Assembly (NCBI GenBank): GCA_022827345.1
Contig: JAJDTB010000065.1
Location: 50,024 to 114,023, forward strand
Length of the DNA stretch: 64,000 bases
Origin: Gemmatimonadota bacterium
GTDB lineage: Bacteria; Gemmatimonadota; Gemmatimonadetes; Longimicrobiales; Gaopeijiaceae
Direction: 5' to 3'
Part shown: positions 10,101-18,419 of the stretch, piece by piece
Layout: each line of letters begins with the position of its first letter
How positions within the stretch are numbered: position 1 is the first letter of the stretch
Notes under the pieces: model-generated
The model's database searches: none
The model's input: the letters and a program-made list of their open reading frames with translations, nothing else
Told to the model about the DNA's origin: nothing
Made by a program: the position numbers and the translations under genes

Positions 10101-13100
10101 GTCAGGTCCATCCAGCCCAGGCCGCTGAGGTTCTCGAGTGCGACCAGCTGTCCGGAGGGCGCGAGGAGGCGGCGGCAGTGGTCCAGCGTCTCGTCCAGTG
10201 AGCGCGTCGCGTGCAGGACGTTGGAGGCGATGATGAGGTCGTAGCCGTGCAGGTCGAAACCCTGTCCGACGGGATCCTTCTCGATGTCGAGCGGCCGGTA
10301 CTCGATGCATCCGCCGCCGTCGCCGAAGCGCGCTTCGGCCTCCGAGAAGAAGCCGGCGGAGATGTCGGTGTACACGTAATCGAACCCGCCCTTCGGGAGG
10401 ATCGGCAGGATGGAAGCGGTCGCCGATCCGGTCCCGGCGCCGACCTCGATCACGCGCAGGCGCCTTCCCCGGGGCAGCGAATCGACCAGGGCGCGGACCG
10501 CCACCTCCAGCATGCGGTTCGCGGCGCGCGCGACCGGAGCCTTGAGGTAGAGGTCGGCGGCGGTGGGTTCACCGCTGCTGAAGAGGAGGGTCAGGGGGTC
10601 TTCGCGGCCGTGCAGGACGTCGGGCAGCGCCGCGGCCGAGCGCCGGAACAGTCCGGTCTCGGTCTGGCCGTGGGCGTACCGCTCCAGCATGACGGCGGCG
10701 TGCCCGTCGAGATCGGAGGGCAGATCCGGGGGCCATGGATCCTTCGAGCCCAACTCGACGACGAACGTGCCGTCCTCCTTCTCGCGGAGCGCACCCGCCC
10801 GGGCTGCCATCTCGAGGATTCTCCTGAAGAGGCGGCTGTGCTCGGCCAGGACGCCGAGCCGTTCCCTCAACTCCTCGGAATCGACGACCGCACCCGGGAT
10901 GCGCTGCCAGCCCAGCCGGTCCAGCGTCCCCAGCGCGTAGGACCACGACCACTGCTCCAGATCCCGCAGCAGCGAGTTCCGGTCGTCATGGTCGACCCCT
11001 GACTCGGCCAGGTACTCCGACCAGGTCTGCGCCCCGGCCTTCACCGCCCCCGGAGCCGGGAAGAAGTCCGCGGACGGCATGCCGTCGGCAAGCGCGCATT
11101 CCCGCCATACCACCTCGTAGAGGAGGTCGCTGACGCCTTCGCCCGCCGAGAGCAGCGAGGCGCGGGTCGCACGCTTCACCGTGTACCCGCCGATGATCCC
11201 CAGCAACAGCCCATCGGGGTCGTAGATGCGCATTTCGCCGGTGAGGACCTCGGGGGGCTCGCCCGGCTGCGATTCCGCCTCCCGGGAGGCCTCGCTCAGG
11301 CGCACATGGCAGAACACCCGCTCCGGCAGCTGGCCGGTCGTGAACGAGAGCCGCTCCCAGCCGAAGGGCAGGAAGGTGATGCCGCCATGGGGTCCGTCCA
11401 GGTCGCGCGCCGAGCCCATGACCTGAAAGCACCCGTCCAGGACCAGTGGGTGGAGGTCGAGCCCGCTTCCCCCGGCCCCCTCGGGCAGCCTTACCTCGCC
11501 CAACGCCTCTCCCGGACCGGACCAGAGGCCGCGCAATGTCTGGAAGAACGGACCCAGACCGACCTTGCCTTCCGCGCGGGCCCGGTAGTACCCCGCCACA
11601 TCGGCCGGCGAGAGCCTCGCCTTGATCCCCTCCAGGTCGATTCGCTCCGCGGGATCGCCAGCCACGGCGCCCAGCGGCAACCGGCCCTCCACGTGCACTG
11701 TCCAATCCCCGCCGCTCCCCCGGCTGTAGATCCGGAAGCGCCGCGCCGACACCTGATCCGGCGCGTCGAGGACGAACTGGATCGTCCGGCTCTCGTCGCC
11801 GTCTTCGGCGCTCTTCGGGAAAACCAGCGCGCTGTGCAGCTGCATGTCCTCCACGATCACCGGCCCGCCGCTCAGCAGGGCGGACGCCGATGTGGCCATG
11901 GCCCCGTACAGCGCTCCGGGCACGACGACCTGGCCGAACACCCGGTGGTCTTCGAGCCACTGCGGGTCCGCCACGAAAAGCTCGGACTCGAAGGCGACCT
12001 CGCCGCCAGCCGAGTCGTGACGAGTGCCGAGCAGGGGGTGCCCGGTGCCTCCGCGACGGCGTTTCGGCGCATCGAGCCAGTAGTGAGACCGCTGGAACGG
12101 GTAGCCCGGCAGCGAGATCCGCCTGCGCGATTCCCCGGCAAAGAGGGCCTCGAAACGGATCGGGAGCCCGGCCTCATATGCGCCGGCGACCGCAGGTGCG
12201 AAGGCGCCGATTCCTGCTCCGGCACCCTCTGAGGGCGGCCCGGCCAGAGTCCCCTGGACGCGCGGCGCCGAAGCGCGGGACGATTCCGGCCACGCGGCGA
12301 GCGCCATCGGCAACAGCACCGAACGCGGGCCGATCTCGATGACCATGTCCACCCCGGAGTCGGCCAGGGTCCGGATCCCGCTCGCGAACGCGACCTTCTC
12401 GCGGGCGTGCCGCCTCCAGTAGGCCCCGTCCAGCCGCTGTCCGGACTCGACCGCGCGGCCCGTCAGGTTGCTGACGAAGGTCACGTCCCGCTGCTCGATG
12501 GCGACGCCGTCCAGGGACGCTTCGAGGTCGTCCAGGATCGGGTCGGCCAGCGCGCTGTGGAATGCCTTCGCCGTGTTGAGGCGAACCACGCGGACGCTCT
12601 CCGAATCGAAGCGGTCCGAGAGCGCCTGGATGCCCTCCGCCGGGCCACTCACCACCTGGTGGGTGCCGTTATCCCCCGAAATGCTGACCGGGACCCCGGA
12701 AGACGCCGCGTTGAAGGCCTCGACCTCGGCCGCCACCCTCTCCGGCGGCGCGAACACCGCGGCCATGGCACCCGCCTTCATGCCGGACATCAGCGACCCC
12801 CGCGCGCACGCAAAGCGCATTCCGTCCTCGAGGCTGAATACCCCCGCAGCTTGCGCCGCGGCGATCTCCCCGACGCTGTGGCCCAGCACTACATCCGGGC
12901 GCACGCCCACGCTCGACCAGAGCGCCGTCAGCGCGCACTCCAGCGCGTAGAGGGCGGGCTGCTCCCAGGCCGTGTCGCCCAGGTCACCCACCGCCCCGGC
13001 CCTGCCGAACATGACGTCGAGCAGGGATGTTCCCCGCACTTCCCGGAACACCTCTTCGCAGCGATCCAGCACGGCCCGCGCCACGGGCTCGGCCTCGTAG

Positions 13101-14839
13101 AGGGCACGACCCATGCCGGCCCACTGGCTCCCCTGACCGGTGTACGCAAACGCCACCCGGGAAGACGCCCGCGCCGCTTCGTCGCCGGTCCGCTCGGCCG
13201 CGGCCTCCAGCCCCTCCCGCAGCGACGCGGCGTCGCGAAACACGACCCCGGCGCGGTGATCGAAGTGGCGCCGGCCCACGCCCGCCGTCCAGGCCGCGTC
13301 GGCAAGCAGCGATTCAGGCGCGATCCCGGCGGTGGAAGCGTCGGCATCCAGTTCGTCGAGCCAAGCCAGGTACCGGCCAGCCAATTCACGGAGCGCCGAG
13401 CCGGACCTTGCCGACAAGGGCAGGATGCGCGCGCCGCGCGGTTGAGCCGCACCGTCCAACGGCATGTCCGTCCCGGTGGGAAGCGAAACGGCGACAGCCT
13501 GTGGGGCTCCCAGTGGCTTGCGGCCATCAGCGCGATACTCCTCCACCACCGCGTGCGCGTTCGTGCCCGATATCCCGAAGCAGTTGATGCCGGCGATGCG
13601 CGGCCCTCCGGTCCGGTCGGGCCACTCCATCGTGCTCGTGGTCACCTGGAGCGGCAGGCTGTCCCAGTCGATCGCCGGGTTGGGGTTCATGAAGTGCAGG
13701 TGCTTCGGAATCACCCCGCGCCGCACCGCCAGCGCCGCCTTGATCAGGCTGACCACCCCCGCCGCCGACTCCAGGTGACCCACATTGGTCTTGACGGACC
13801 CGATCAGGAGCGGCCGGTCCGCCACGCGGCCCCGGCAGTAGATGCTGGACACGGCGTCGATCTCGATCGGATCGCCCACCTCCGTACCGGTTCCGTGCGC
13901 CTCGACGTAGTCCACCTCCAGCGGACCGATCCCGGCGGCGGCCAGCGCGTCCTCCATCACTTCTTCGAGCGCGGGCGTGTTGGGAACCGTGAGGCCCACT
14001 CCGGTGCCCCCGTGGTTCACGACCGAGCTCCGGATCACGGCCCAGATCCTGTCTCCGTCCCGCTCCGCCTCGCTGAGCCGCTTCAGGACGACGACCCCGC
14101 ATCCCTCCGCGCGCACATACCCGTCCGCCGAGGCGTCGAAGGTCTTGCACTGCCCGACCGGGGAGAGCATCATCGCGTCGGCGCGGAGTTCGTAGATGCG
14201 GCCGTTGAGGATGGCCTGCACGCCGCCCGCGATCGCCAGATCGGCCTTGCCCTGCTGCAGATCCGCCACCGCATCGTTGATCGCGACCATCGCCGACGCG
14301 CACGCGGCGTCCACCGCCTTGCACGGACCCCTCAGACCGAGGTTGAAGGACACCCGCCCGGCGGTTCCGTTCAGATTGGTGCCGCTGAGGGCGTAGAGGC
14401 AGGACGCGGCGTCGGTGGGTTTCTCCGACTCCACGACCAGCATGCGGTACTCGTCGTTGCTGATCCCCATGTAGACGCCCGTCCGGCTCTCCCGGAGCGT
14501 CCCGGGATCGATGCCCGCGTCTTCGAGGGCCTGCCAGGACACCTCCAGCGTCATCCTCTGCTGGGGGTCGAGGAGTTTGGCTTCGACCGGAGAGATCCGG
14601 AAGAACGACTCGTCGAAATGGTCGATGTCGTCGACGAAGGCCCCGAAGCGGCACCCCTCGCTGCCATGGGACTCGTCGCCGAAGAGCATCCCCCAGCGTC
14701 CCTCGCTGGAATCCGTCTCCCGTTCGGTGACGGCGTTGCCGCCTTCCTCCAGCAGCCTCCAGAAGGACTCGATGTCGTTGGCGCCGGGGAATCGGCAGGC
14801 CATTCCAACGATCGCGATGGGTTCCGAAACTCGAGACAT
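4580..14839 (-). CDS. type I polyketide synthase: KS-AT-DH-cMT-ER-KR-ACP followed by degenerate KS-AT
   Basis: The ATG at 14839 has a GGGAGG ribosome site upstream and gives 3,419 residues. Module 1: KS ~6-430 (Cys180, His315, His355 all present); AT ~560-860 (Ser655 in GHSVGE, KAFHS at ~761, the malonyl-type motif); DH ~930-1210 (His965 in HRVFGQVVVP, Asp1135); C-methyltransferase ~1385-1610 (SAM motif VIEVGAGTG at 1463); ER ~1870-2190 (HAAAGGVG at 2010); KR ~2195-2375 (TGGLGGIG; Ser2332, but His2345 where Tyr is usual); ACP with Ser2508 in GMDSLMAVEL. Module 2: KS ~2576-3005 with Cys2743 and His2918 but Asn2878 in place of the HGTGT histidine; AT ~3128-3370 lacking the serine; no ACP and no thioesterase. 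By family logic, module 1 gives an alpha-methylated, fully reduced two-carbon extension, probably used iteratively. Confidence 0.93.
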   Translation of the reverse strand: MSRVSEPIAIVGMACRFPGANDIESFWRLLEEGGNAVTERETDSSEGRWGMLFGDESHGSEGCRFGAFVDDIDHFDESFFRISPVEAKLLDPQQRMTLEVSWQALEDAGIDPGTLRESRTGVYMGISNDEYRMLVVESEKPTDAASCLYALSGTNLNGTAGRVSFNLGLRGPCKAVDAACASAMVAINDAVADLQQGKADLAIAGGVQAILNGRIYELRADAMMLSPVGQCKTFDASADGYVRAEGCGVVVLKRLSEAERDGDRIWAVIRSSVVNHGGTGVGLTVPNTPALEEVMEDALAAAGIGPLEVDYVEAHGTGTEVGDPIEIDAVSSIYCRGRVADRPLLIGSVKTNVGHLESAAGVVSLIKAALAVRRGVIPKHLHFMNPNPAIDWDSLPLQVTTSTMEWPDRTGGPRIAGINCFGISGTNAHAVVEEYRADGRKPLGAPQAVAVSLPTGTDMPLDGAAQPRGARILPLSARSGSALRELAGRYLAWLDELDADASTAGIAPESLLADAAWTAGVGRRHFDHRAGVVFRDAASLREGLEAAAERTGDEAARASSRVAFAYTGQGSQWAGMGRALYEAEPVARAVLDRCEEVFREVRGTSLLDVMFGRAGAVGDLGDTAWEQPALYALECALTALWSSVGVRPDVVLGHSVGEIAAAQAAGVFSLEDGMRFACARGSLMSGMKAGAMAAVFAPPERVAAEVEAFNAASSGVPVSISGDNGTHQVVSGPAEGIQALSDRFDSESVRVVRLNTAKAFHSALADPILDDLEASLDGVAIEQRDVTFVSNLTGRAVESGQRLDGAYWRRHAREKVAFASGIRTLADSGVDMVIEIGPRSVLLPMALAAWPESSRASAPRVQGTLAGPPSEGAGAGIGAFAPAVAGAYEAGLPIRFEALFAGESRRRISLPGYPFQRSHYWLDAPKRRRGGTGHPLLGTRHDSAGGEVAFESELFVADPQWLEDHRVFGQVVVPGALYGAMATSASALLSGGPVIVEDMQLHSALVFPKSAEDGDESRTIQFVLDAPDQVSARRFRIYSRGSGGDWTVHVEGRLPLGAVAGDPAERIDLEGIKARLSPADVAGYYRARAEGKVGLGPFFQTLRGLWSGPGEALGEVRLPEGAGGSGLDLHPLVLDGCFQVMGSARDLDGPHGGITFLPFGWERLSFTTGQLPERVFCHVRLSEASREAESQPGEPPEVLTGEMRIYDPDGLLLGIIGGYTVKRATRASLLSAGEGVSDLLYEVVWRECALADGMPSADFFPAPGAVKAGAQTWSEYLAESGVDHDDRNSLLRDLEQWSWSYALGTLDRLGWQRIPGAVVDSEELRERLGVLAEHSRLFRRILEMAARAGALREKEDGTFVVELGSKDPWPPDLPSDLDGHAAVMLERYAHGQTETGLFRRSAAALPDVLHGREDPLTLLFSSGEPTAADLYLKAPVARAANRMLEVAVRALVDSLPRGRRLRVIEVGAGTGSATASILPILPKGGFDYVYTDISAGFFSEAEARFGDGGGCIEYRPLDIEKDPVGQGFDLHGYDLIIASNVLHATRSLDETLDHCRRLLAPSGQLVALENLSGLGWMDLTFGQLDGWWRFADDYRPRHALASPAVWRQALGNAGFGEVEVLGVDEADTVTVPDKGVIVAQGPSVVTEPAGAWVVAGGASGRSAGLAAQLAGDLRARNQTVVLACPKGADAEGRVTTAPGVTTAIEMQRREAWQSLIDDLPADVPFCGVVHLVALDGTGEQATTEEMWRDVTLAGESALAMVQGVGDAGATPEMGLWLVTSGAQVLERERGGSLAGAALWGFGKGVEREAAHLKPRMLDLDPAPMAPVPDLANELMYPDLENHIAYRRGRRSVARLVRTEDGAPRLTLPDETSWVLAPDPDGVFDRPFVLKLPVRALDPREVRVEVEAAGLNFWDVFRSLGFIEEGLLGREMCGRIVEVGAEVSNVSVGDHVVGMGFGAFGPDMITHEELVAPAPGGISATGLATIPSAFVSAALSFDFTGLEPGERVLVHAAAGGVGLAAVQLVHAAGAEVFATASAPKQDYLRSLGVRHIFDSRTTAFGEEIMEATNGEGVDVVLNSLTSEGYIDASLACLKQGGRFVEMARRDILSYEEMAAVRPDVPYHILELDVVKKTDPEWAGRVLRDIMARISTGELEPIVHSRWPLAEAGSALSFMRSARHLGKIAVSAPPITGGRLRQDRTYLVTGGLGGIGCAVAEWMAERGAGTIVLNGRRGPDAGAEETIRALRDRGVTVEVELADVTDTGAIDRMLTRIDRDLPPLGGVVHSVGVLSDGALTNQSWERFERVLSPKILGAWHLHRATLDRDLDMFVLFSSRVGVMGNPGQTNHGAANAFLDQLAGHRRALGLAGQAIAWGAWSEIGEAAEQRERIDQRRSALGGRWFTPQQGIRAFDRLVRQDATSAVVMAMDWAVFEEAVEERPPLLDDLLAATAETEAEAAASSQDVMTRLRQAPSGERENVLVSFLQGEVQAVLRLPSAPAPTVGFFDLGMDSLMAVELRNRLNRAFTGTYTAPNTLVFDYPDIVTLADHLAEELEEDGAASFPQAEPEPVSAPEAPALPGDDGIAIVGMACRLPGAPDLDAYWRLLDAGADMVTDARRDPGPWHGVDGDPESTGDARHPGGYLEDLDKFDARFFGIHPLEARSMDPRQRLLLETTWHALEDAGVDPETLRGSRTGVFTGVGDGDYRDLALAAGLVLGYLGGTISVTAGRVSFALGLNGPSVPVDLACASSLAAVHQAVSALQRGEVDAALVGGVHAVVSADITEFMNQAGMLSTTGRCSSFDAAADGFVRGEGCGVLVLKRLDDARTDRDRIWAVVRGSAVNHNGSTAALTVPNGPAQERVIEEALSRAGVSPAEVDYLEANSVGSDLGDPIEIQAAAAVYGRERDPKSPLLIGSVKTNIGHLEAASGVAGLIKTILAMNEGRIPGQLHFRNPNPHVDWDGIPVRVTAEATAWPEHSDRPPRAAVSSFGLSGANAHVVVEGPPGMDGARPTGAAQVVEVSLPEQVAETHADSTVALSPRETRLLPLSGKSPTALSELAERYLVWLDTVREGENGAPPEPRLDDLAWTAGVGRSHFAHRSGVVFRDLDSLRDGLRAVAGAAVDVSAAYDRGTGTSPRVACIYTAEGSEQTGMGQQLYDREPVVRAVLDRCDAVIREEREGASLLDVMFGRESAAGRLRDPEWAQPALYSVQCAMTALWASVGVGPAVAVGDGAGELSAAWAAGVFSLDDGLRIAAARGTAMAQPRMRMAAAAPAGGGASAARQDPLAEVEATIAGIDTRAPSLTLLNLAESHAIDSGQAPDPAIWLRRIRARPRPGRCKARLAELNVRLVLEIGAGATAGPARLDSWPETPIEKHTDFAESVARAYEAGLPITFGGLFAGEQRRRIWLPGYPFERRRYWIDPGS

Positions 14840-15144
14840 CAGCACCCCTCCCAAAGGCTCAATGGTTCCTCAATATCACCATTCAATTACTCCTGGGCCC
14901 TCCGTCCGCCCAACCGGCACTCGGACTCGCGGCTGCTCACGGCGCAGCGGCTTCAGGGCACAATGATCAAAAAGCTACTTGGTGGAGCCGGGATCCGAAA
15001 CAATTACCCGCAGACTTTCGGGTGACCGGGGATTGCGGAGAGCCCGGGCGCTGCACCCGGCTTGCGATTCCAGCCGGAGGGGACCGATAATCCCCCGACT
15101 CCCGGAAAGCCGCCCGTCCCGCCCCCGTTCATCGATGTGCGCCC
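14840..15144. promoter_or_regulatory. divergent intergenic region between PKS and aminotransferase
   Basis: This 305-bp gap separates two divergently transcribed genes and must hold both promoters. The PKS ribosome site GGGAGGGG (minus strand, about 14846-14853) is clear. There are AT-richer patches at about 14860-14895 and 14960-15005, but I find no convincing -35/-10 pair in either direction. A GC-rich inverted repeat lies near 15041-15060 (GCCCGGG...CCCGGC). No small coding region is supported. Confidence 0.4.
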
Positions 15145-16515
15145 ATGCCAACGGTTCAGACGCTAACGCTGCAGCAACTCGCCGCCGATGCGGCCACCCG
15201 ATACGCGGCGGCCAATCCGCTGAGCGAAGCGAGCTTCGAGCGTTCCACGAGATTCCTTCCCGGCGCGGACACCCGCACCGTCAACCACTACGCGCCCTTC
15301 CCGGTGACGATCGTCCGGGGCGAGGGCGCCCGGCTGTACGATCTCGACGGGCACGAGTACGTCGATTTCCTGAATGACCATACGGCGGGCCTGTACGGGC
15401 ACTCCAACCCGGCCATCCAGGCGGCGATCGCCGGGGCGGCGAAGGACGGGCTCACGCTCGGCGGGCCCACGCCGAACCAGCAGCGGTTCGCGGAGCTGAT
15501 CTGCGGGCGCTTTCCCTCCGTCGAGCGTGTCCGGTTCACGAACTCCGGGACGGAGGCCAACCTCATGGCGGTCAGCCTCGCACGCGCGGTCACGGGGCGC
15601 GACGGGGTGCTCGTGTACGACGGCGGCTACCACGGCGGACCGCTGACCTTCACGGGGCCGGATCGGCGTCTCAATGTTCCGTTCCCGTGGGTCGTCGGGG
15701 AATACAACGATGCGGAGGCGGCGCGCTCGACGATCGAGGAACAGCCGGACCGACTCGCGTGCGTGCTGGTCGAGCCCATGCTCGGAGGCGGCGGCTGCAT
15801 TCCCGCGACGCGGGCGTTCCTCGGCGCGCTCAGGGACGCGACGCAGCGCAGCGGCGTGCTGTTGATCTTCGACGAAGTGCAGACCTCGCGCCTCGCGCCG
15901 GGCGGCCTGCAGGAGGTGCTGGGCATCCACGCGGACCTGACCACCTTCGGCAAGTACCTCGGCGGGGGGGCATCTTTCGGGGCGTTCGGCGGCCGCGCGG
16001 AGCTGATGGACCGGTTCGATCCCCGGCGTCCGGATCATTTCAGCCATGCCGGCACGCACAACAACAACGCGCTCACGATGGCCGCTGGCCTCGCGGGACT
16101 GCGAGACGTGCTGACACCCGCCGCCGTCCGCCGGTTGAACGACCGCGGTGATGCCCTGCGCGCGGCACTCAACGGCGTTGCGTCACGGCGGGACGGCCCC
16201 GCCCGCGTGACGGGCCGCGGTTCGATCATGACGGTGCACTTTCAGCGGGCGCCGATTCGGAGCCACGCGGACCTGGCGGCAACGCCTCAGGCAGCCCGCG
16301 ATCTGTTCCACCTCGAGATGCTGCTCGCGGGGTTCTGGATCGCGCGCCGCGGCTTCATGTCGGTCTCGCTTGCCCACGACGACGAGGACTGCGACAGGCT
16401 GGTCGCCGCCTTCGAGGTGTTCCTCGAGCGGTACGGGACCGCCATCGACAGCGCGTCGCCGCGAGCCCGCAGCACAGCCGGCCCATCCCGATCCCCGCAC
16501 GGACGCCACACATGA
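15145..16515 (+). CDS. class III PLP-dependent aminotransferase (glutamate-1-semialdehyde aminomutase-like)
   Basis: A 456-residue fold-type I aminotransferase. It shows the class III hallmarks: RVRFTNSGTEANLMAVSLAR near residue 130, VLIFDEVQTSRL around 240 (cofactor Asp), and the Schiff-base Lys in LTTFGKYLGGGASFGAFGGR around 273. Overall resemblance is to glutamate-1-semialdehyde 2,1-aminomutase and related amino-acid transaminases. The last ~25 residues are a low-complexity extension. Its stop overlaps the start of the next permease (ATGA), so the two are almost certainly co-transcribed and may act on the same compound. It is divergent from the PKS; a role in tailoring the polyketide is possible but unproven. 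A true hemL role is less likely because no haem genes are nearby. Confidence 0.85.
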   Translation: MPTVQTLTLQQLAADAATRYAAANPLSEASFERSTRFLPGADTRTVNHYAPFPVTIVRGEGARLYDLDGHEYVDFLNDHTAGLYGHSNPAIQAAIAGAAKDGLTLGGPTPNQQRFAELICGRFPSVERVRFTNSGTEANLMAVSLARAVTGRDGVLVYDGGYHGGPLTFTGPDRRLNVPFPWVVGEYNDAEAARSTIEEQPDRLACVLVEPMLGGGGCIPATRAFLGALRDATQRSGVLLIFDEVQTSRLAPGGLQEVLGIHADLTTFGKYLGGGASFGAFGGRAELMDRFDPRRPDHFSHAGTHNNNALTMAAGLAGLRDVLTPAAVRRLNDRGDALRAALNGVASRRDGPARVTGRGSIMTVHFQRAPIRSHADLAATPQAARDLFHLEMLLAGFWIARRGFMSVSLAHDDEDCDRLVAAFEVFLERYGTAIDSASPRARSTAGPSRSPHGRHT

Positions 16516-18257
16516 CCCCTCCCGACACGCGCCTGGGCCTCCGCTTCCAGGCCGACGAGTCGCCCAGCTACCCCGTATCGTTCGGGCTCGCATTCCAGTA
16601 CGTACTGCTGAACATCGCGGGAATCGTCATCACGGTGGCGATCGTGGTGCGGGCGGGCGGCGGCAGCAAAGCCTACCTGACATGGGCCGCTTTCGCCGTC
16701 CTGATCGTCTGCGGGATCTCGACCCTGATCCAGGCGCGGCCGATTGCGGGCAGGATCGGGGCCGGGTACATCCTGCTCATGGGCACGTCGGGGGTCTTCA
16801 TCGCGGTGTCGGTGGCGGCGCTCGAACGGGGCGGCCCGGCGCTGCTGGCCACCCTGATCGTGGCCTCGTCGCTCTGCCAGTTCCTGATCTCGTCGCACCT
16901 GTCGCTGCTGAGGCGCATCATCACGCCGACGGTGGCCGGCACCGTGATCATGCTGATCGCGGTCACGGTCATGCCCATCGGCTTCGACCTCCTCTTCCAG
17001 GCGCCGGAGGGTGCGGCCCCCGCGGCGGCTCCGCTCACGGCCCTGGCGACCATCGTGATCACCATCGTGATCGTGCTGCGGGCGAGGGGCGCCCTGCGGC
17101 TGTGGGGGTCGGTGATCGGAGCCGTCGGGGGCTGTCTGGTGGCGACCGCGTACGGCATCTACGACATGGGCATCGTGGGCGACGCACAGTGGTTCGGCGT
17201 CCCGGCGGGCGGCTGGCCGGGCTTCGACCTGAGCCTGAGCCCCGCGTTCTGGGCGATGCTGCCCGCGTTCATCTTCGTCACGCTCGTCGGCGCCATCGAG
17301 ACGATCGGCGACGGGATGGCGATCCAGCGGGTGTCCTGGCGCAAGCGGCGGGCCACCGACTTCCGCGCTGTCCAGGGCGCGGTGGCGGCCGACGGAGTGG
17401 GCAACCTCCTCTCCGGACTCCTCGCCACTGTCCCCAACACGACCTACTCGAACAGCGTCTCGATCGTCGAGATCACGGGGATCGCCGCCCGGCGGGTGGG
17501 CGTCTGCATCGGGCTGACCTTCATCGCGCTGGCATTCTTCCCCAAGGCGACCGCGGTGCTGCTCGCCATCCCCAATCCGGTGGTCGGCGCCTACATCATC
17601 GTGCTGATCGCGATCCTGTTCGTACTTGGCCTGGAGATGGTCACCCAGGACGGCATCGACTACCGCAAGGCCACCATCATCGGCGTCTCGTTCTGGATCG
17701 GGGCCGGGTTCCAGAGCGGCCAGATCCCGTCGGAGTATTTCGGCTGGGCCGGGCAGCTGCTGGAGAACGGAATGACTTCGGGCGGGCTTATCGCGATCCT
17801 GCTGTCGGCGTTCATGGAGCTGACCGGGCCCAGGCGCCGCCGCATGGAGACCAAGCTGAACGTCGAGGCGCAGCCGAAGATCCAGACATTCCTGGAGGGG
17901 TTCGGCGCGCGCTCGGGTCTGGGTGACGACCTGGTCCACCGCATGAGCCTCGCCGCCGAGGAGACGCTGCTGGTCCTCCTCGACGAGATTGCGGAGGACG
18001 ATGCCCTCGGCACGCGCCGCCTGCGGGTGACGGCCCGGGCCGAGGGGGGCGGGGCCGAGCTCGAATTCCTCGCCGCCGCGGGTGAGGGCAACATCGAGGA
18101 CCGCATGGCCTTCGTCGGGGGCAGCGTAACGGAGGTGCCCGTGGAGCATGACTTCTCGCTGCGCCTGCTGCGCCACATCGCGACGTCGGTGCGGCACCAG
18201 AAGTACCACGATACGGATATCGTGACGGTGCGGGTGGATCCGGTGGGGGCGTCGTAA
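16512..18257 (+). CDS. NCS2/solute carrier 23-type permease with C-terminal cytosolic domain (copy 2)
   Basis: This 581-residue paralogue of the permease at 1609-3366 is collinear with it along its whole length. It shares AIETIGDGMAIQRVSW, LATVPNTTYSNSVSIVEITG, a polytopic N-terminal ~445 residues and the same soluble tail (LGDDLVHRMSLAAEETL ... LRLLRHIATSVRHQKY ... VTVRVDP). It starts at the ATG that overlaps the aminotransferase stop by 4 bp, so translation is probably coupled. NCS2 carriers import nucleobases and similar ring compounds; coupling to an aminotransferase suggests an amino-bearing or amino-accepting substrate, which is inference. The conserved tail in both copies argues that it is functional rather than read-through. 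Confidence 0.85.
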   Translation: MTPPDTRLGLRFQADESPSYPVSFGLAFQYVLLNIAGIVITVAIVVRAGGGSKAYLTWAAFAVLIVCGISTLIQARPIAGRIGAGYILLMGTSGVFIAVSVAALERGGPALLATLIVASSLCQFLISSHLSLLRRIITPTVAGTVIMLIAVTVMPIGFDLLFQAPEGAAPAAAPLTALATIVITIVIVLRARGALRLWGSVIGAVGGCLVATAYGIYDMGIVGDAQWFGVPAGGWPGFDLSLSPAFWAMLPAFIFVTLVGAIETIGDGMAIQRVSWRKRRATDFRAVQGAVAADGVGNLLSGLLATVPNTTYSNSVSIVEITGIAARRVGVCIGLTFIALAFFPKATAVLLAIPNPVVGAYIIVLIAILFVLGLEMVTQDGIDYRKATIIGVSFWIGAGFQSGQIPSEYFGWAGQLLENGMTSGGLIAILLSAFMELTGPRRRRMETKLNVEAQPKIQTFLEGFGARSGLGDDLVHRMSLAAEETLLVLLDEIAEDDALGTRRLRVTARAEGGGAELEFLAAAGEGNIEDRMAFVGGSVTEVPVEHDFSLRLLRHIATSVRHQKYHDTDIVTVRVDPVGAS

Positions 18258-18311
18258 GCGCCGCGGGTCGGCTTCCTGTCCATAGCGCGGGAGGGTCCGT
18301 CAGGTTCGCAA

Positions 18312-18350
18312 TGTAATGTAAACATGACAAAATGTAATGGCAACATTACA
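18312..18350. repeat. tandem double-palindrome element, copy A
   Basis: Two 18-bp imperfect palindromes, TGTAATGTAAACATGACA (18312-18329) and TGTAATGGCAACATTACA (18333-18350), are separated by AAA. Each fits TGT-N12-ACA. The second can fold as a perfect 7-bp stem with a GCAA loop. The AT-rich tract stands out sharply from the GC-rich surroundings and lies between the 3' ends of two convergent genes. Copies B and C at 40538 and 50409 have the same 18-3-18 layout. Confidence 0.8.
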
Positions 18351-18376
18351 TGAGCGATTTGCGTTTATCGGCGAAT

Positions 18377-18394
18377 ACGTTTTAGCTGAAACGT
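18377..18394. repeat. short inverted repeat in convergent intergenic region
   Basis: ACGTTT-TAGCTG-AAACGT forms a perfect 6-bp inverted repeat with a 6-nt loop, 27 bp after double-palindrome copy A and 26 bp before the amidohydrolase stop. It could be a weak terminator for the minus-strand gene or a protein site; no T tract follows it. Confidence 0.35.
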
Positions 18395-18419
18395 TGAGCG
18401 CTCACCAGCGAGCCAGGCT

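Noticed and set aside
12407..15025. Long open frames on the plus strand opposite the PKS (also 5924-8707 and 8765-10201)
   Set aside because: They are antisense to well-supported PKS domains, have low-complexity Arg/His/Pro-rich translations and match no family; high GC leaves antisense frames open.
18312..18350. Double palindrome as a PpsR/CrtJ operator
   Set aside because: It fits TGT-N12-ACA, but no copy is clearly in a promoter and no photosynthesis genes are nearby.
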